The notes under the pieces: model-generated
Databases searched by the model: none
What the model saw: only the letters and a program-made list of their open reading frames with translations
What the model was told of the DNA's origin: nothing
In this document: positions 47,855 to 60,000 of the stretch, one piece after another
Layout of the letters: each line of letters starts with the position of its first letter
Position numbering within the stretch: the first letter of the stretch is position 1
Origin: Impatiens glandulifera
Taxonomy: Eukaryota > Streptophyta > Magnoliopsida > Ericales > Balsaminaceae
Length of the DNA stretch: 64,000 bases
Direction: 5' to 3'
NCBI RefSeq assembly: GCF_907164915.1
Contig: NC_061869.1
Span: 44,761,771-44,825,770, forward strand
Translations under genes and position numbers: made by a program

Positions 47855-48122
47855 AACCGGCCTACTTTTGCATTCTTACAAAGTTTTGAATATTTTAAAT
47901 TAAATAATCAAAAAGGGAGAAATTGTTAGATGAAAAAAAGATAAAATTTTTCTCAAAATTTTCCAAAAATAAAAATTTTCCAAAAATTTTTCGAAAAATT
48001 CTTCTAAGTCAGTTTACAAAAATCCGGCCAAATAAACTTTTAAAAATAACCGGCCTACCTCTGCATTGTTACAAAGTTTTGAATATTTTAAATAAAATAA
48101 TTAAAAGGGAAAAATTGTTAGA
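47855..48122 (+). repeat. Tandem duplication (about 192 bp) across the polypurine tract
   Basis: AACCGGCCTACTTTTGC ... AAGTTTTGAATATTTTAAA ... AAAAAGGGAGAAATTGTTAG (ending near 47930) is repeated at about 48048-48122 with small changes. It yields two purine tracts (47910-47923 and 48103-48115), each followed by TGTTAG. Confidence 0.85.
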
Positions 48123-48177
48123 TAAAATTAGATCAGTTAAATAGAACTTAACAAAAACAAACTTCCTGTGCAGGAAA

Positions 48178-48245
48178 CGGTCAAGTTACTCAGCCGATCA
48201 AGTTACTCAACCGGTCAAGTTACTCAATCGGTCAAGCAATCTAAC
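48178..48245 (+). repeat. 17-bp minisatellite in the LTR, four copies
   Basis: CGGTCAAGTTACTCAGC-type unit repeated four times, the last copy diverged. It is absent from the copy-1 LTR. Confidence 0.85.
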
Positions 48246-48590
48246 CAAACAAGAAGATAAGACCGATCAAATCAGAAGGCCAAAATTATAGAACATCCGG
48301 TCAATCAAAAGCTATGGAAAACCCGGAAGTCATCCGGTTAACATAAACAACTGACCAGTACAAATAGATACTTCGGGTATCTGTTGAGGATGATACCAAA
48401 GGGACAAACTTTAGTATTGCCACTTTCATACAAATCTGAGGACAATCTGCAGGCTGCAGAAGATCGTCCGGCATGATCTTTCCACTTCAGGATAAATCAG
48501 AAATGCAATCTTCCAGGTACAGACAACTGTCCAACCGACAGTTGCCATATTGAGTAAAAGACAAACCTAGCCGGTTTGACCTACACACTG

Positions 48591-48632
48591 GAAGACTAGA
48601 CCGCCAGGTCTGAAGACTAGACCGCCAGGTCT
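48591..48632 (+). repeat. 21-bp duplication with a palindromic core
   Basis: GAAGACTAGACCGCCAGGTCT occurs twice head to tail. AGACC-GCCA-GGTCT within each is an interrupted palindrome. It lies about 70-110 bp before the LTR TATA box. Confidence 0.85.
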
Positions 48633-48701
48633 GAATCACTAAACCTCTGCTCAACCAATCAAACTCAAGGAAATGAAATGTGACCGTTGGCACATTTCAC
48701 C

Positions 48702-48709
48702 TATAAAAG
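48702..48709 (+). promoter_or_regulatory. LTR promoter TATA box, copy 2
   Basis: TATAAAAG, with TGACCGTTGG 20 bp upstream as in copy 1 (6281-6307). Confidence 0.5.
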
Positions 48710-49363
48710 AAGGAGATGAAGAGGAGTAAATGCAGTCCTTTTAGCAGTTACAAATTTTTAAGAGATTTCAACAACCCAAGTTATCAGTTCTACCCACTAC
48801 AAACTCTAAGATTTATTGCAAGTTCATTTCTCTACAAGGTTTAGAGCTTAAGTGTATTTGAAGTGTGATTACAATTTCGGTGAGAATTGTACAAGTGTTA
48901 TCGAGCATTAAATAAGTCTCGATCGGATTGTGTTTGTGTATTCCTTAGTGAATATCTTTCTCGCGGTTTCGAGAGGAAGGGTGACGTAGGAGTTTCATCT
49001 CCGAACATCCATAAAAACCTGTCTTGCTCTTTACTTTCTACCGGTTTCATATTTTGATCGATCTGCACTAACCTATTCATATCGTTCTAACCGACCCTGC
49101 CTAAACCGAATTACCGAGTCCCAAAAACCGATCCATTATACTCCAAACCGACCTTATCTACATTCGGTTATGTCCATCCTGTGTGTGTGCTGCTTCAACC
49201 TGAAACAAACCACTTCCGCACTTGAACTCGGTTCAAGGGTTTGTGACAATTTGTGTAGTATTGAAACCCCGGTGTTAATCTCTAACCGGATTAACCACCA
49301 ACCTTTAAGTGAGACGCAATAACCGGCCAGTCCCCGGTTCTCCAGCCGCGACCTAGATCCTAA

Positions 49364-52300
49364 AAAGGGTAATTGCGAAGATTTTTCAAAAAAACCCTTG
49401 CTTTTGAAATTTTCCCCATAAAAACTGAAAATAATTCTAAGTGTTGGGAAATGGATAATTGCCAATGTTTTTTCAAAAAACCCTCGGTTTTGACTTTTTC
49501 CCATATAAAAACTGAAAATAATTCTAAGTGTTGGAAAAGGGGTAATTGCAAAAGTTTTTCAAAAAATCCTCGGTTTTTGACTCTTCCAAAAAACTGAAAA
49601 TAATTCTAAGTATTGGGAAGGGGTAATTGCGAAAGTTTTTCAAAAAACTCTCGATTTTGACTTTTCCCCGATAAAAACTGAAAATAATTCTAATTGTTGG
49701 AAAAAGGTTAATTGCGAAGGTTTTTTTTAAAAAAAAACCATTCTTTTTGACTTTTTCCCCATAAAAACTAAAAATAATTCTAAGTATTGAAAAATGGGTA
49801 ATTGTGAAAGTTTTTCAAAAAACACTCGGTTTTGTCTTTTTCCAAAAAATCCAAAAATAATTCTAAGTATTGGGAAGGGGTAATTGCGAAAGTTTTTCAA
49901 AAACCCCTCGATTTTGACTTTTCCCCGATAAAAACTGAAAATAATTCTAAGTGTTGGGAAAATGGTAATTGCGAAGATTTTTCAAAAAAAACTCCTTGCT
50001 TTTGACTTTTTCCCCATAAAAACTGAAAATAATTCTAAGTGTTGAGAAATGGATAATTGCCAATGTTTTTTTTAAAAAAACCCTCGGTTTTGACTTTTTC
50101 CACCATAAAAACTGAAAATAATTCCAAGTGTTGGGAAGGGGTAATTGCAAAAGTTTTTCATAAAATCCTCGGTTTTGACTCTTCCAAAAAAACTAAAAAT
50201 AATTCTAAGTATTGGGAAGTGGGTAATTGCGAAAGTTTTTCAAAAAACTATCGGTTTTGTCTTTTTCCAAAAAATTAAAAATAATTCTAATTATTGGGAA
50301 GGGGTAATTTTGAAAGTTTTTCAAAAAACCCTCGATTTTGACTTTTCCTCGATAAAAACTGAAAATAATTCTAAGTGTTGGGAAAAGGGTAATTGCGAAG
50401 ATTTTTTTAAAAAAAACCTTGTTTTTGACTTTTTCTCAATAAAAACTGAAAATAATTTTAAGTGTTGGGAAATAGATAATTGCTAATGTTTTTTCAAAAA
50501 ACCTTCGGTTTTGACTTTTTCCCCATAAAAACTGAAAATAATTCTAATTGTTAAGAAATGGGTAATTGCAAAAGTTTTCAAAAAACACTCGGTTTTGTGT
50601 TTTTCCAAAAAATGTAAAAATAATTCTATGTATTGGAAAGGGGTAATTGCGAAAGTTTTTCAAAAACCCTCGATTTTGACTTTTTCCCCATAAAAACTGA
50701 AAATAATTCTAAGTGTTGGGAAAATGGTAATTGCGAAGGTTTTTCAAAAAAAACCCTTGCTTTTGACTTTTTCCCCATAAAAACTGAAAATAATTCTAAT
50801 TGTTGGGAAAAGGGTAATTGCGAAGGTTTTTCAAAAAAAACCATTGTTTTTGACTTTTTCCCCATAAAAACTGAAAATAATTCTAAGTGTTGGGAATAGT
50901 GTAATTGCGAAGGTTTTTAAAAAAAAAACCCTTGCTTTTGACTTTATCCCCATAAAAACTGAAAATAGTTCTAATTGTTGGGAAAATGATAATTGCTAAT
51001 GTTTTTTCAAAAAACCCTAGGTTTTGACTTTTCCCCCATAAAAACTAAAAATAATTCTAAGTGTTGGGAAAAGAGTAATTGCGAAGGTTTTTAAAAAAAA
51101 AAACCATTCTTTTTGACTTTTTCCCTATAAAAACTAAAAATAATTCTAAGTATTAAAAAATGGGTAATTGCGAAAGTTTTTCAAAAAACACTTGGTTTTG
51201 TCTTTTTCCAAAAAATCCCAAAATAATTCTAAGTATTGGAAAGGGGTAATTGCGAAATTTTTTCAAAAAACCCTCGGTTTTGACTTTTTCCCCATAAAAA
51301 CTGAAAGTAATTCTAAGTGTTGGGAAAATGGTAATTGCGAAGGTTTTTCAAAAGAAACCCTTGCTTTTAACTTTTTCCCCATAAAAACTGAAAATAATTC
51401 TAATTGTTGGGAAAAGGGTAATTGCGAATGTTTTTGAAAAAAAACCCTTGTTTTTGACTTTTTCCCCATAAAAACTGAAAATAATTCTAAGTGTTGGGAA
51501 AAGTGTAATTGCGAAGGTTTTTAAAAAAAACCCTTGCTTTTGACTTTATCCCCATAAAAACTGAAAATAGTTCTACTTGTTGGGAAAATGATAATTGCTA
51601 ATGTTTTTTCAAAAAACCCTAGGTTTTGACTTTTTCCCCATAAAAACTAAAAATAATTCTAAGTGTTGGGAAAAGGGTAATTGCGAAGGTTTTAAAAAAA
51701 AACCATTCTTTTTGACTTTTTCCCTATAAAAACTAAAAATAATTCTAAGTATTAAAAAATGGGTAATTGCGAAAGTTTTTCAAAAAACACTCGGTTTTGT
51801 CTTTTTCCAAAAAATCCAAAAATAATTCTAAGTATTGGGAAGGGGTTTTTGCGAAATTTTTTCAAAAACCCCTCGGTTTTGACTTTTTCCCCATAAAAAC
51901 TGAAAGTAATTCTAAGTGTTGGGAAAAGGTTAATTGCGAAGATTTTTCAAAAAAAACCCTTGCTTTTGACTTTTTCCACATAAAAACTGAAAATAATTCT
52001 AAGTGTTGGGAAAAGGATAATTGCCAAAGTTTTTTCAAAAAACCCTCGGTTTTGACTTTTTCCCCATAAAAAATGAAAATGATTCTAAGTTTTGGGAAGG
52101 GGGTAATTGTGAAAGTTTTTCATAAAACCCTTGGTTTTGACTCTTCCAAAAAAATTGAAAATAATTCTAAGTGTTGGGATGGGGTAATTGTAAAGGTTTT
52201 TCAATAAAACCCTCGATTTTGACTTTTTACCCATAAAAACTAAAAATAATTCCAATTTTTGGGAAATGGGTAATTGCGAAAGTTTTTCAAAAAACACTCG

Positions 52301-52917
52301 GTTTTGTTTTTTTCCAAAAAATCTAAAAATAATTCTAAGTATTGAGAAAGGGTAATTGCAAAAAATTTTCAAAAAACCCTCGGTTTTAACTTTTTCCCCA
52401 TAAAAACTGAAAATAATTCTAAGTGTTGGGAAGGGGGTAATTACAAATGTTTTTCATAAAACCCTCTGTTTTGACTTTTCCAAAAAACTGAAAATAATTC
52501 TAAGTGTTCGGAAGGGGGTAATTGCGAAGGTTTTTCAAAAAAACCCTCGATTTTGACTTTTTCCCATAAAAACTGAAAATAATTCTAATTGTTGGGAAAT
52601 GGGTAATTGCGAAAGTATTTCAAAAAACACTCGGTTTTGTCTTTTTCCAAAAAATCCAAAAATAATTCTAAGTATTGGGAAGGGGTAATTGCCAAAGTTT
52701 TTTCAAAAAACCCTCGGTTTTTACTTTTCCCCATAAAAAATGAAAATGATTCTAGGTGTTGGGAAGGGGGAAATTGTAAAAGTTTTTCATAAAAGCCTTG
52801 GTTTTGACTCTTCCAAAAAAACTGAAAATAATTCTTAGTGTTGGGATGGGGTAATTGCGAAAGTTTTCAAAAAATCCTCGATTTTGACTTTTTCCCCAAA
52901 AAAACTAAAAATAATTC
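49364..52917 (-). repeat. 84-bp satellite array, block 4 (minus orientation)
   Basis: Minus-oriented monomers start immediately at the LTR end. Segmental repeats are visible: the stretch near 50900-51200 (GACTTTATCCCCATAAAAAC, CAAAAAACCCTAGG) recurs near 51520-51800. The block is broken at 52917 by a LINE. Confidence 0.95.
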
Positions 52918-54068
52918 TTTTTTTTTGGGAAAACAACTTAGTGCCATTTAATTAAAAAAACCCAAAAGAGGGAAAAAATACAAAAGTTTAAGATCAGATC
53001 TAGAAAACTTCTAGATTTGACAATGAAACAATAATTGAATTACAGACAATAAAAATAATCAATTAGCGCCTATATCGTTTTTACTTTTATTCTACATGTG
53101 TCATTCTCAAACGAAATATTCCATATATGATAGAGCTTTCTATTATCTTCATTCCTTTCGATTCCTCTTCAGATTTGAATGAGTGCATTTCCATCTGAAG
53201 TTATATCTCTCCAAATATCTTCAGCGGTTCTAATTCTTCCACTGTGAGTTCTTGAATTTCTTTCTTTCCAGATATTGTAGATTACTGCTCCAAAGTAGCA
53301 TTTCAACATACTTACATAGAAGAATCTTCCTTTTGCTTTATTCTTCATCCAATCTTGGATTTCTTCCCATATTCTTGGAAAGTTGATGATGTTCATGTTT
53401 GCAGCATACATCCTCCGAATTTGTATTACAAAAGAGCATTCCTCAAATAAATGGTTTATGCTTTCCTCAACTCCCGAACATAGGACACAGTTGATATCAG
53501 GAATGTTTATATATTTTCGAATTCTATCTTTTGTTGTCAACCTTTTCCTGTATACCAGCCAGAGAATAAATTGTTGTCAACCTTTTCCTCCTGTCCTCTT
53601 GATCTAACAAAAGAGGACATGCCTTTCCTGTAATAAAATTCTCATTGCTTTATGTTTTCCAGCTTACTTCATCATTATTTTCATTGAGTTGCTTCTGCCT
53701 CATTAGGTTTTGGATTCTATCACCTTCTGGAATACGCCTCAAAAGTGAATCACATCTACCTTCATATACGTCTCTAAATGAGTACTTGAAGTATTCTCTT
53801 CTAACTCTGTTTCCTTGCATTTCTTCTTTGAATATAATGAGAATATTCTCTAGCCAAGGATCATGCCAGAATAGTACCGTTCTTCCATTTTCAATTGTGG
53901 TTTTCACCATTTGAAAGGCATCTTTTCTTATTTTAAGATTTTTTCTTCAATGACCATGCCATTCTTTCGTTGATGCTTAGTGTCCAGATACTCTGCTCTT
54001 CTTTCATAAATCTTGTATGCACCCATTTGACCCATAGAGAGTCCGCTTTTTGCTCCAACTCCCATGTG
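52918..54068 (-). mobile_element. 5'-truncated LINE (non-LTR retrotransposon) in satellite
   Basis: On the minus strand it ends in a 9-nt A tract (plus-strand T run 52918-52926) and begins at 54068 inside the ORF. AACTAAAAATAATTC (52903-52917) and AACTAAAAATAAGTC (54069-54083) are a 15-bp target-site duplication with one mismatch, made of satellite sequence. 5' truncation, A tail and a long duplication are the hallmarks of LINE insertion. About 1150 bp. Confidence 0.92.
53169..54050 (-). pseudogene. LINE ORF2 C-terminus (RT zinc-binding region), broken
   Basis: Pieces in order on the minus strand are 'SLWVKWVHTRFM' and 'ERMAWSLKK' (near 54040-53950), 'NGRTVLFWHDPWLENI' (53910 leftwards), 'YRKRLTTKDRIRKYI', the zinc motif 'CVLCSGVEESINHLFEEC', and 'VIYNIWKERNSRTH'. 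This is the usual order after the RT domain in plant LINEs. The frame breaks near 53940, 53650 and 53540. A 40-bp tandem duplication (TTGTTGTCAACC at 53531 and 53571) lies in it. The RT catalytic core itself is absent. Confidence 0.85.
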
Positions 54069-57000
54069 AACTAAAAATAAGTCTAATTGTTGGGAAATGG
54101 GTAATTGCAAAAGTTTTTCAAAAAACCATCGGTTTTGTCTTTTTCCAAAAAATTAAAAATAATTCTAAGTATTGGAAAGGGGTAATTGCGAAAGTTTTTC
54201 AAAAAACCCTCGATTTTGACTTTTCTCCGATAAAAACTAAAAATAATTCTAAGTGTTGAAAGGGTAATTGCGAAGATTTTTTTAAAAAAAAACCTTGCTT
54301 TTGACTTTTTCCCCATAAAAACTGAAAATAATTCTAAGTGTTGGGAAATGGATAATTGCCAAAGTTTTTTAAAAAAATCCTCGGTTTTGACTTTTTTCCC
54401 ATAAAAACTGAAATAATTCTAATTGTTAGGAAATGGGTAATTGCAAAAGTTTATCAAAAAACACTCGGTTTTGTGTTTTTCCAAAAAATGTAAAAATAAT
54501 TCTAAGTATTGGGAAGGGGTAATTGCGAAAGTTTTTCAAAAAACCCTCGATTTTTACTTTTTCCCCATAAAAACTGAAAATAATTCTAAGTGTTGGGAAA
54601 AGGGTAATTACGAAGGTTTTTCAAAAAAAAAACCTTGCTTTTGACTTTTTCCCCAAAAAAATTGAAAATAATTCTAATTGTTGGGAAAAGTGTAATTGCA
54701 AAGGTTTTTCAAAAAAACCCTTGCTTTTGACTTTATCCCCATAAAAACTAAAAATAATTCTAAGTGTTGCGAAATGGATAATTGCCAATGTTTTTTCAAA
54801 AACCATCGGTTTTGACTTTTCCTCATAAAAACTGAACATAATTCTAAGTATTGGGAATTGGGTAATTGCAAATTTTTTTCATAAAACCCTCGGTTTTGAC
54901 TCTTCCAAAAAAACTGAAAATACTTCTAAGTATTGAGAATGAGTAATTGCGAAGATTTTTCAAAAAACCCTCGATTTTGACTTTTCCCCCATAAAAACTG
55001 AAAATAATTCTAATTGTTGGGAAATGGATAATTGCAAAAGTTTTTCAAAAACCATCGGTTTGTCTTTTTCCAAATAATTAAAAATAGTTCTAAGTATTGG
55101 GAAGGGGAAATTGCGAAAGTTTTTTAAAAAAACCCTCGATTTTGACTTTTCCCCCATAAAAACTGAAAATAATTCTAATTGTTGGGAAAAGGGTAATTGC
55201 GAAGGTTTTTTAAAAAAAAAATCATTCTTTTTGACTTTTTCCCCATAAAAACTGAAAATAATTCTAATTATTGAAAAATGGGTAATTTCGAAAGTTTTTT
55301 CAAAAAACACTCGATTTTTACTTTTTTCTTATAAAAACTGAAAATAATTCTAAGTGTTAGGAAATGGGTAATTGGAAAGGTTTTTTCAAAAACCCTCGAT
55401 TTTGACTCTTTTCAAAAAATCTGAAAAACATTTTAAGTATTGGGAAGGGGTTAATTGGGAAGGTTTTACAAAAAAACCCTCGTTTTTGACTCTTTCAAAA
55501 AAACTGAAAATAATTCTAAGTGTTGAGAAGGGGGTAATTGCGAAAGTTTTTCAAAAAATCCTCAGTTTTGACTTTCTCCCCATAAAAACTGAAAATAATT
55601 CTTAGTGTAGGGAATAGGATAATTGCGAAAGTTTATCAAAAAACCCACGGTTTTGACTTTTCTAAAAAAAATTGAAAATAATTATAAGTGTTGGGAATGG
55701 GAAATTACGCAAGTTTTTTAAAAAAAACTCGATTTTGACTCTTTCAAAAAAATATGAAATTAATTATAGTGTTGGGAAGGGGTAATTGCTAATGTTTTTT
55801 AAAAAACCCTCAGTTTTGACTTTTTCCCCATAAAAACTGAAATTAATTCTATGTGTTGGGAAAAGGGTAATTGCGAGGTTTTTCAAATAAACCTTTGGTT
55901 TTGACTTTTTCCTCATAAAAACTGAAAATAATTTTGAAGTGTTAGAAATAGGTAATTACGAAAGTTTTTCAAAAACCATCGGTTTTGACTTTTTCCCAAT
56001 AAAAACTGAAAACAATTCTTAGTGTTGGGAAGGGGGTAATTGCGAAGATTTTTTCATAAAACCCTCGGTTTTGACTCTTCCCAAAAAACTGAAAATATTT
56101 GCGAAAAAACCCTCGGTTTTGACTTTTCCCCCATAAAAACTGAAAATAATATTAAGTGTTGGAAAGATGGTAATTGCGAAGGTTTTTCAAAAACACTCTC
56201 GTTTTGATTTTTTCTACATAAAAAGAAAATAATTCTTAGTGTTGGGAAATTGTAATTGCGAATTTTTTTCAAAAAATCCCTAGGTTTTGACTTTTTCCCC
56301 ATAAAAACTGAAAATAATTCTAAATGTTAGGAAGGGGGTATTGCGAAAGTTTTTTTTCAAAAAACCCTCGGTTTTAACTCTTCCAAAAAAATTGAAAATA
56401 ATTCTAAGTGTTTGGAATGGGATAATTGCGAAGATTTTTCAAAAAAACCTTGATTTTAACTTTTTCTCCATAAAAAACTAAAAATAATTCTAAGTGTTGG
56501 AAATGGGTAATTGCGAAAGTTTTTCAAAAAACATCGGTTTTGACTTTTGCCCATAAAAACTGAAAATAATTCTATATTTTGTTAAGGGGTAATTGCGAAA
56601 GTTTTTTCAAAAAAACCATCGGTTTTGACTTATTCCAAATAATCTTAAAATAATTCTAAGTATTGGGAAGAGGGTAATTGAGAAAGTTTTTCAAAAAACT
56701 ATCGGTTTTGACTTTTTCCCCATAAAAACTAAAAATAATTTTAAGTGTTAGGAAGATGGTAATTGCGAAGGTTTTTCAAAAAAACCCTCGGTTTTGACTT
56801 TTCCCCCAACTGAAAATAATTCTAAGTGTTGGAAAGAGGGTAATTGCGAAGGTTTTTCAAAAAACCCTCGGTTTTGACTTTTTCCAAAAAAACTTAAAAT
56901 AATTCTAAGTATTGGGAAGGGGGTAATTGATAAAGTTTTTCAAAAAACCTTCGGTTTTGACTTTTTACCCATAAAAACTGAAAATAATTTTAAGTGTTGG

Positions 57001-60000
57001 GAATTGGGTAATTGCGAAAGTTTTACAAAAAAACCCTCAGTTTTGACTCTTTCCAAAAAATCTTTAAATAATTCTAAGTATTTGGAAGGGGGTAATTGCG
57101 AAAGTTTTTAAAAAAACCTTCGGTATTGACTTTTCCCCATAAAAAAACTGAAAATAATTCTAAGTGTTGGAAAGGGTGTAATTGCGAAAGATTTACAAAA
57201 AACTATCGGTTTTGACTCTTTCCAAAAAAATCTTAAAATAATTCTAATTATTGGGAAGGGGATAGTTGCGAAAGGTTTTTAAAAAACCCTCGGTTTTGAC
57301 TTTTTCCCAATAAAAACTGAAAATAATTCTAAGTGTTGGGAAATGGTAATTTTAACAATTTTTTAAAAAACCCTTAGTTTTAACTTTTCCCACATAAAAA
57401 CGGGAAATAATTCTAAGTGTTAGGAAGGGATAATTGCGAAAGTTTTTCAAGAAACCCTCAGTTTAGACTCTTTCAAAAAAATCTTAAAATAATTCTAAGT
57501 ATTTGGAAGGACTAATTGCGAAAGTTTTTCAAAAAACCCTCAGTTTTAACTTTTTCCTCATAAAACTGAAAATAATTCTAAGTGTTGGGATTGGTGTAAA
57601 TGCGAAAGTTTTTCAAAAAACTCTCGGTTTTGACTCTTTCCAAAAAAATCTTAAAATAATTTTAATTATTAGAAAGGGGGTAATTGCGAAAGTTTTTTCA
57701 AAAAACCCTCGATTTTGACTCTTTCCAAAAAAATTTTAAAATAATTCTAATCAATGGGAAATGGATAATTGCGAAAGTTTTTCAAAAAACCCTCAGTTTT
57801 GACTCTTTCCAAAAAATCTTAAAATAATTCTAATTATTCGGAAGGGGTAATTGCAAAAGTTTTTCAAAAAACCCTCGGTTTTGACTCTTCCAAAAAAATT
57901 GAAAATAATTCTAAGTGTTGGGAATGGGATAATTGTGAAGATTTTTCAAAAAAAACCTCGATTTTGACTTTTTCCCATAAAAACTAAAAATAATTCTAAA
58001 TGTTGGGAAATGGGTAATTGCGAAAAATTTTCAAAAAACCATCGGATTTGACTTTTGCCCATAAAAACTGTAAATAATTCTAAGTTTTAGTAAGGGGGTA
58101 ATTGCGAAAGTTTTTTCAAAAAACCATCGGTTTTGACTTATTCCAAAAAATCTTAAAATAATTCTAAGTATTGGGAAGAGGGTAATTGAGAAAGTTTTTC
58201 AAAAAACCCTCAGTTTTGACTTATTCCAAAAAATCTTAAAATAATTCTAAGTGTTGGAAATTCGTAATTGCGAAAGTTTTTCAAAAAACATCGGTTTTGA
58301 CTTTTGCCCATAAAAACTGAAAATAATTCTATGTTTTGGTAATGGGTAATTGCGAAAGTTTTTTAAGAAACCATCGGTTTTGACTTATTCCAAATAATCT
58401 TAAAATAATTCTAAGTATTGGGAAGACGGTAATTGAGAAAGTTTTTCAAAAAACTATCGGTTTTGACTTTTTCCCCATAAAAACTAAAAATAATTTTAAG
58501 TGTTAGGAAGATGGTAATTGCGAAGGTTTTTCAAAAAAACCATCGGTTTTGACTTTTCCCCCATAAAAACTGAAAATAATTCTAAGTGTTGGAAAGAGGG
58601 TAATTGCGAAGGTTTTCAAAAACACTCTCGGTTTTGATTTTTCCCCAAAAGAAGAAAATAATTCTAAGTGTTGGGAAATGGGTAATTGCGAAAGTATTTC
58701 AAAAAACCTTCGGTTTTGACTTTTTCCCCATAAAAACTGAAAATAATTTCAAATATTGGGAAGAGGGTAATTGCTAAAGTTTTCAAAAAACCCTCGGTTT
58801 TGACTTTTTCCAAAAAATCTTACAATAATTCTAAGTATTGAGAAGAGTTAATTGCGAAGGTTTTTCAAAAAAACCCTCGGTTTTGACTTTTTCCCCATAA
58901 AAACTGAAAATAATTTTAAGTGTTGGGAGGAGGGTAATTGCGAAGGTTTTTCAAAAAACTCTCGGTTTTGACTCTTTCTAAAAAATCTTTAAATAATTCT
59001 AATTATTGGGAAGAGGGTAATTGAGAAAGTTTTTAAAAAACCCTCGGTTTTAACTTTTTCCTCATAAAAACTAAAAATAATTTTACGTGTTATGAAGATG
59101 GTAATTGCGAAGGTTTTTCAAAAAAACCCTCGGTTTTGACTTTTCCCCCATAAAAACTGAAAATAATATTAAGTGTTGGAAAGAGGGTAATTGCGAAGAT
59201 TTTTCAAAAACACTATCGTTTTGATTTTTTCTACATAAAAAGAAAATAATTCTTAGTGTTGGGAAATGTGTAATTGCGAAATTTTTTCAAAAAAACCCTA
59301 GGTTTTGACTTTTTCCCATAAAAACTGAAAATAATTCTAAATGTTAGGAAGGGGGTATTGCGAAAGTTTTTTTTCAAAATACCCTCGGTTTTAACTCTTC
59401 CAAAAAAATTGAAAATAATTCTAAGTGTTTGGAATGGGATAATTGCGAAGATTTTTCAAAAAAACCTCGATTTTAACTTTTTCTCCATAAAAAACTAAAA
59501 ATAATTCTAAGTGTTGGAAACATGTAATTGCGAAAGTTTTTCAAAAAACATCGGTTTTGACTTTTGCCCATAAAAACTGAAAATAATTCTATGTTTTGGT
59601 AAGGGGTAATTGCGAAAGTTTTCAAAAAACCATCGGTTTTGACTTATTCCAAAAAATCTTAAAATAATTCTAAGTATTGGGAAGAAGGTAATTGAGAAAG
59701 TTTTTCTAAAAACTATCGGTTTTGACTTTTTCCCCATAAAAACTAAAAATAATTTTAAGTGTTAGGAAGATGGTAATTGCGAAGGTTTTTCAAAAAAAAC
59801 CCTCGGTTTTGACTTTTCCCCCATAAAAACTGAAAATAATTCTAAGTGTTGGAAAGAGGGTAATTGCGAAGGTTTTTCAAAAAACCCTCGGTTTTGACTT
59901 TTTTCAAAAAAACTTAAAATAATTCTAAGTATTGGGAAAGGGGTAATTGATAAAGTTTTTCAAAAAACCTTCGGTTTTGATTTTTTCCCCATAAAAACTG

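Larger units (their letters stand above)
42406..49363 (+). mobile_element. LTR-bounded three-ORF element, copy 2 (5' truncated) in satellite
   Basis: A1', A2' and B' are in the same order and strand as copy 1, followed by a (TA)n run, two purine tracts and an LTR that runs to within a few bases of its expected end (GATCCTAA at 49356-49363, where copy 1 reads GATCCTAACA) and abuts satellite. There is no 5' LTR: the left side joins satellite at 42405/42406, 240 bp before the A1' start. No pol domain is present. Satellite is plus on the left and minus on the right. Confidence 0.75.
48116..49363 (+). mobile_element. 3' LTR of three-ORF element, copy 2 (about 1248 bp)
   Basis: Starts TGTTAG after the second purine tract and ends GATCCTAA, with the expected final CA missing, directly against satellite. 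It shares with the copy-1 LTR the TGTGCAGGAA word, a TATA box, the block TTAGTGAATAT...GACGTAGGAG...CCGAACATCCATAAAAA (48955-49017), and the ACTCGGTTCAAG region (49225-49237). Confidence 0.75.
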
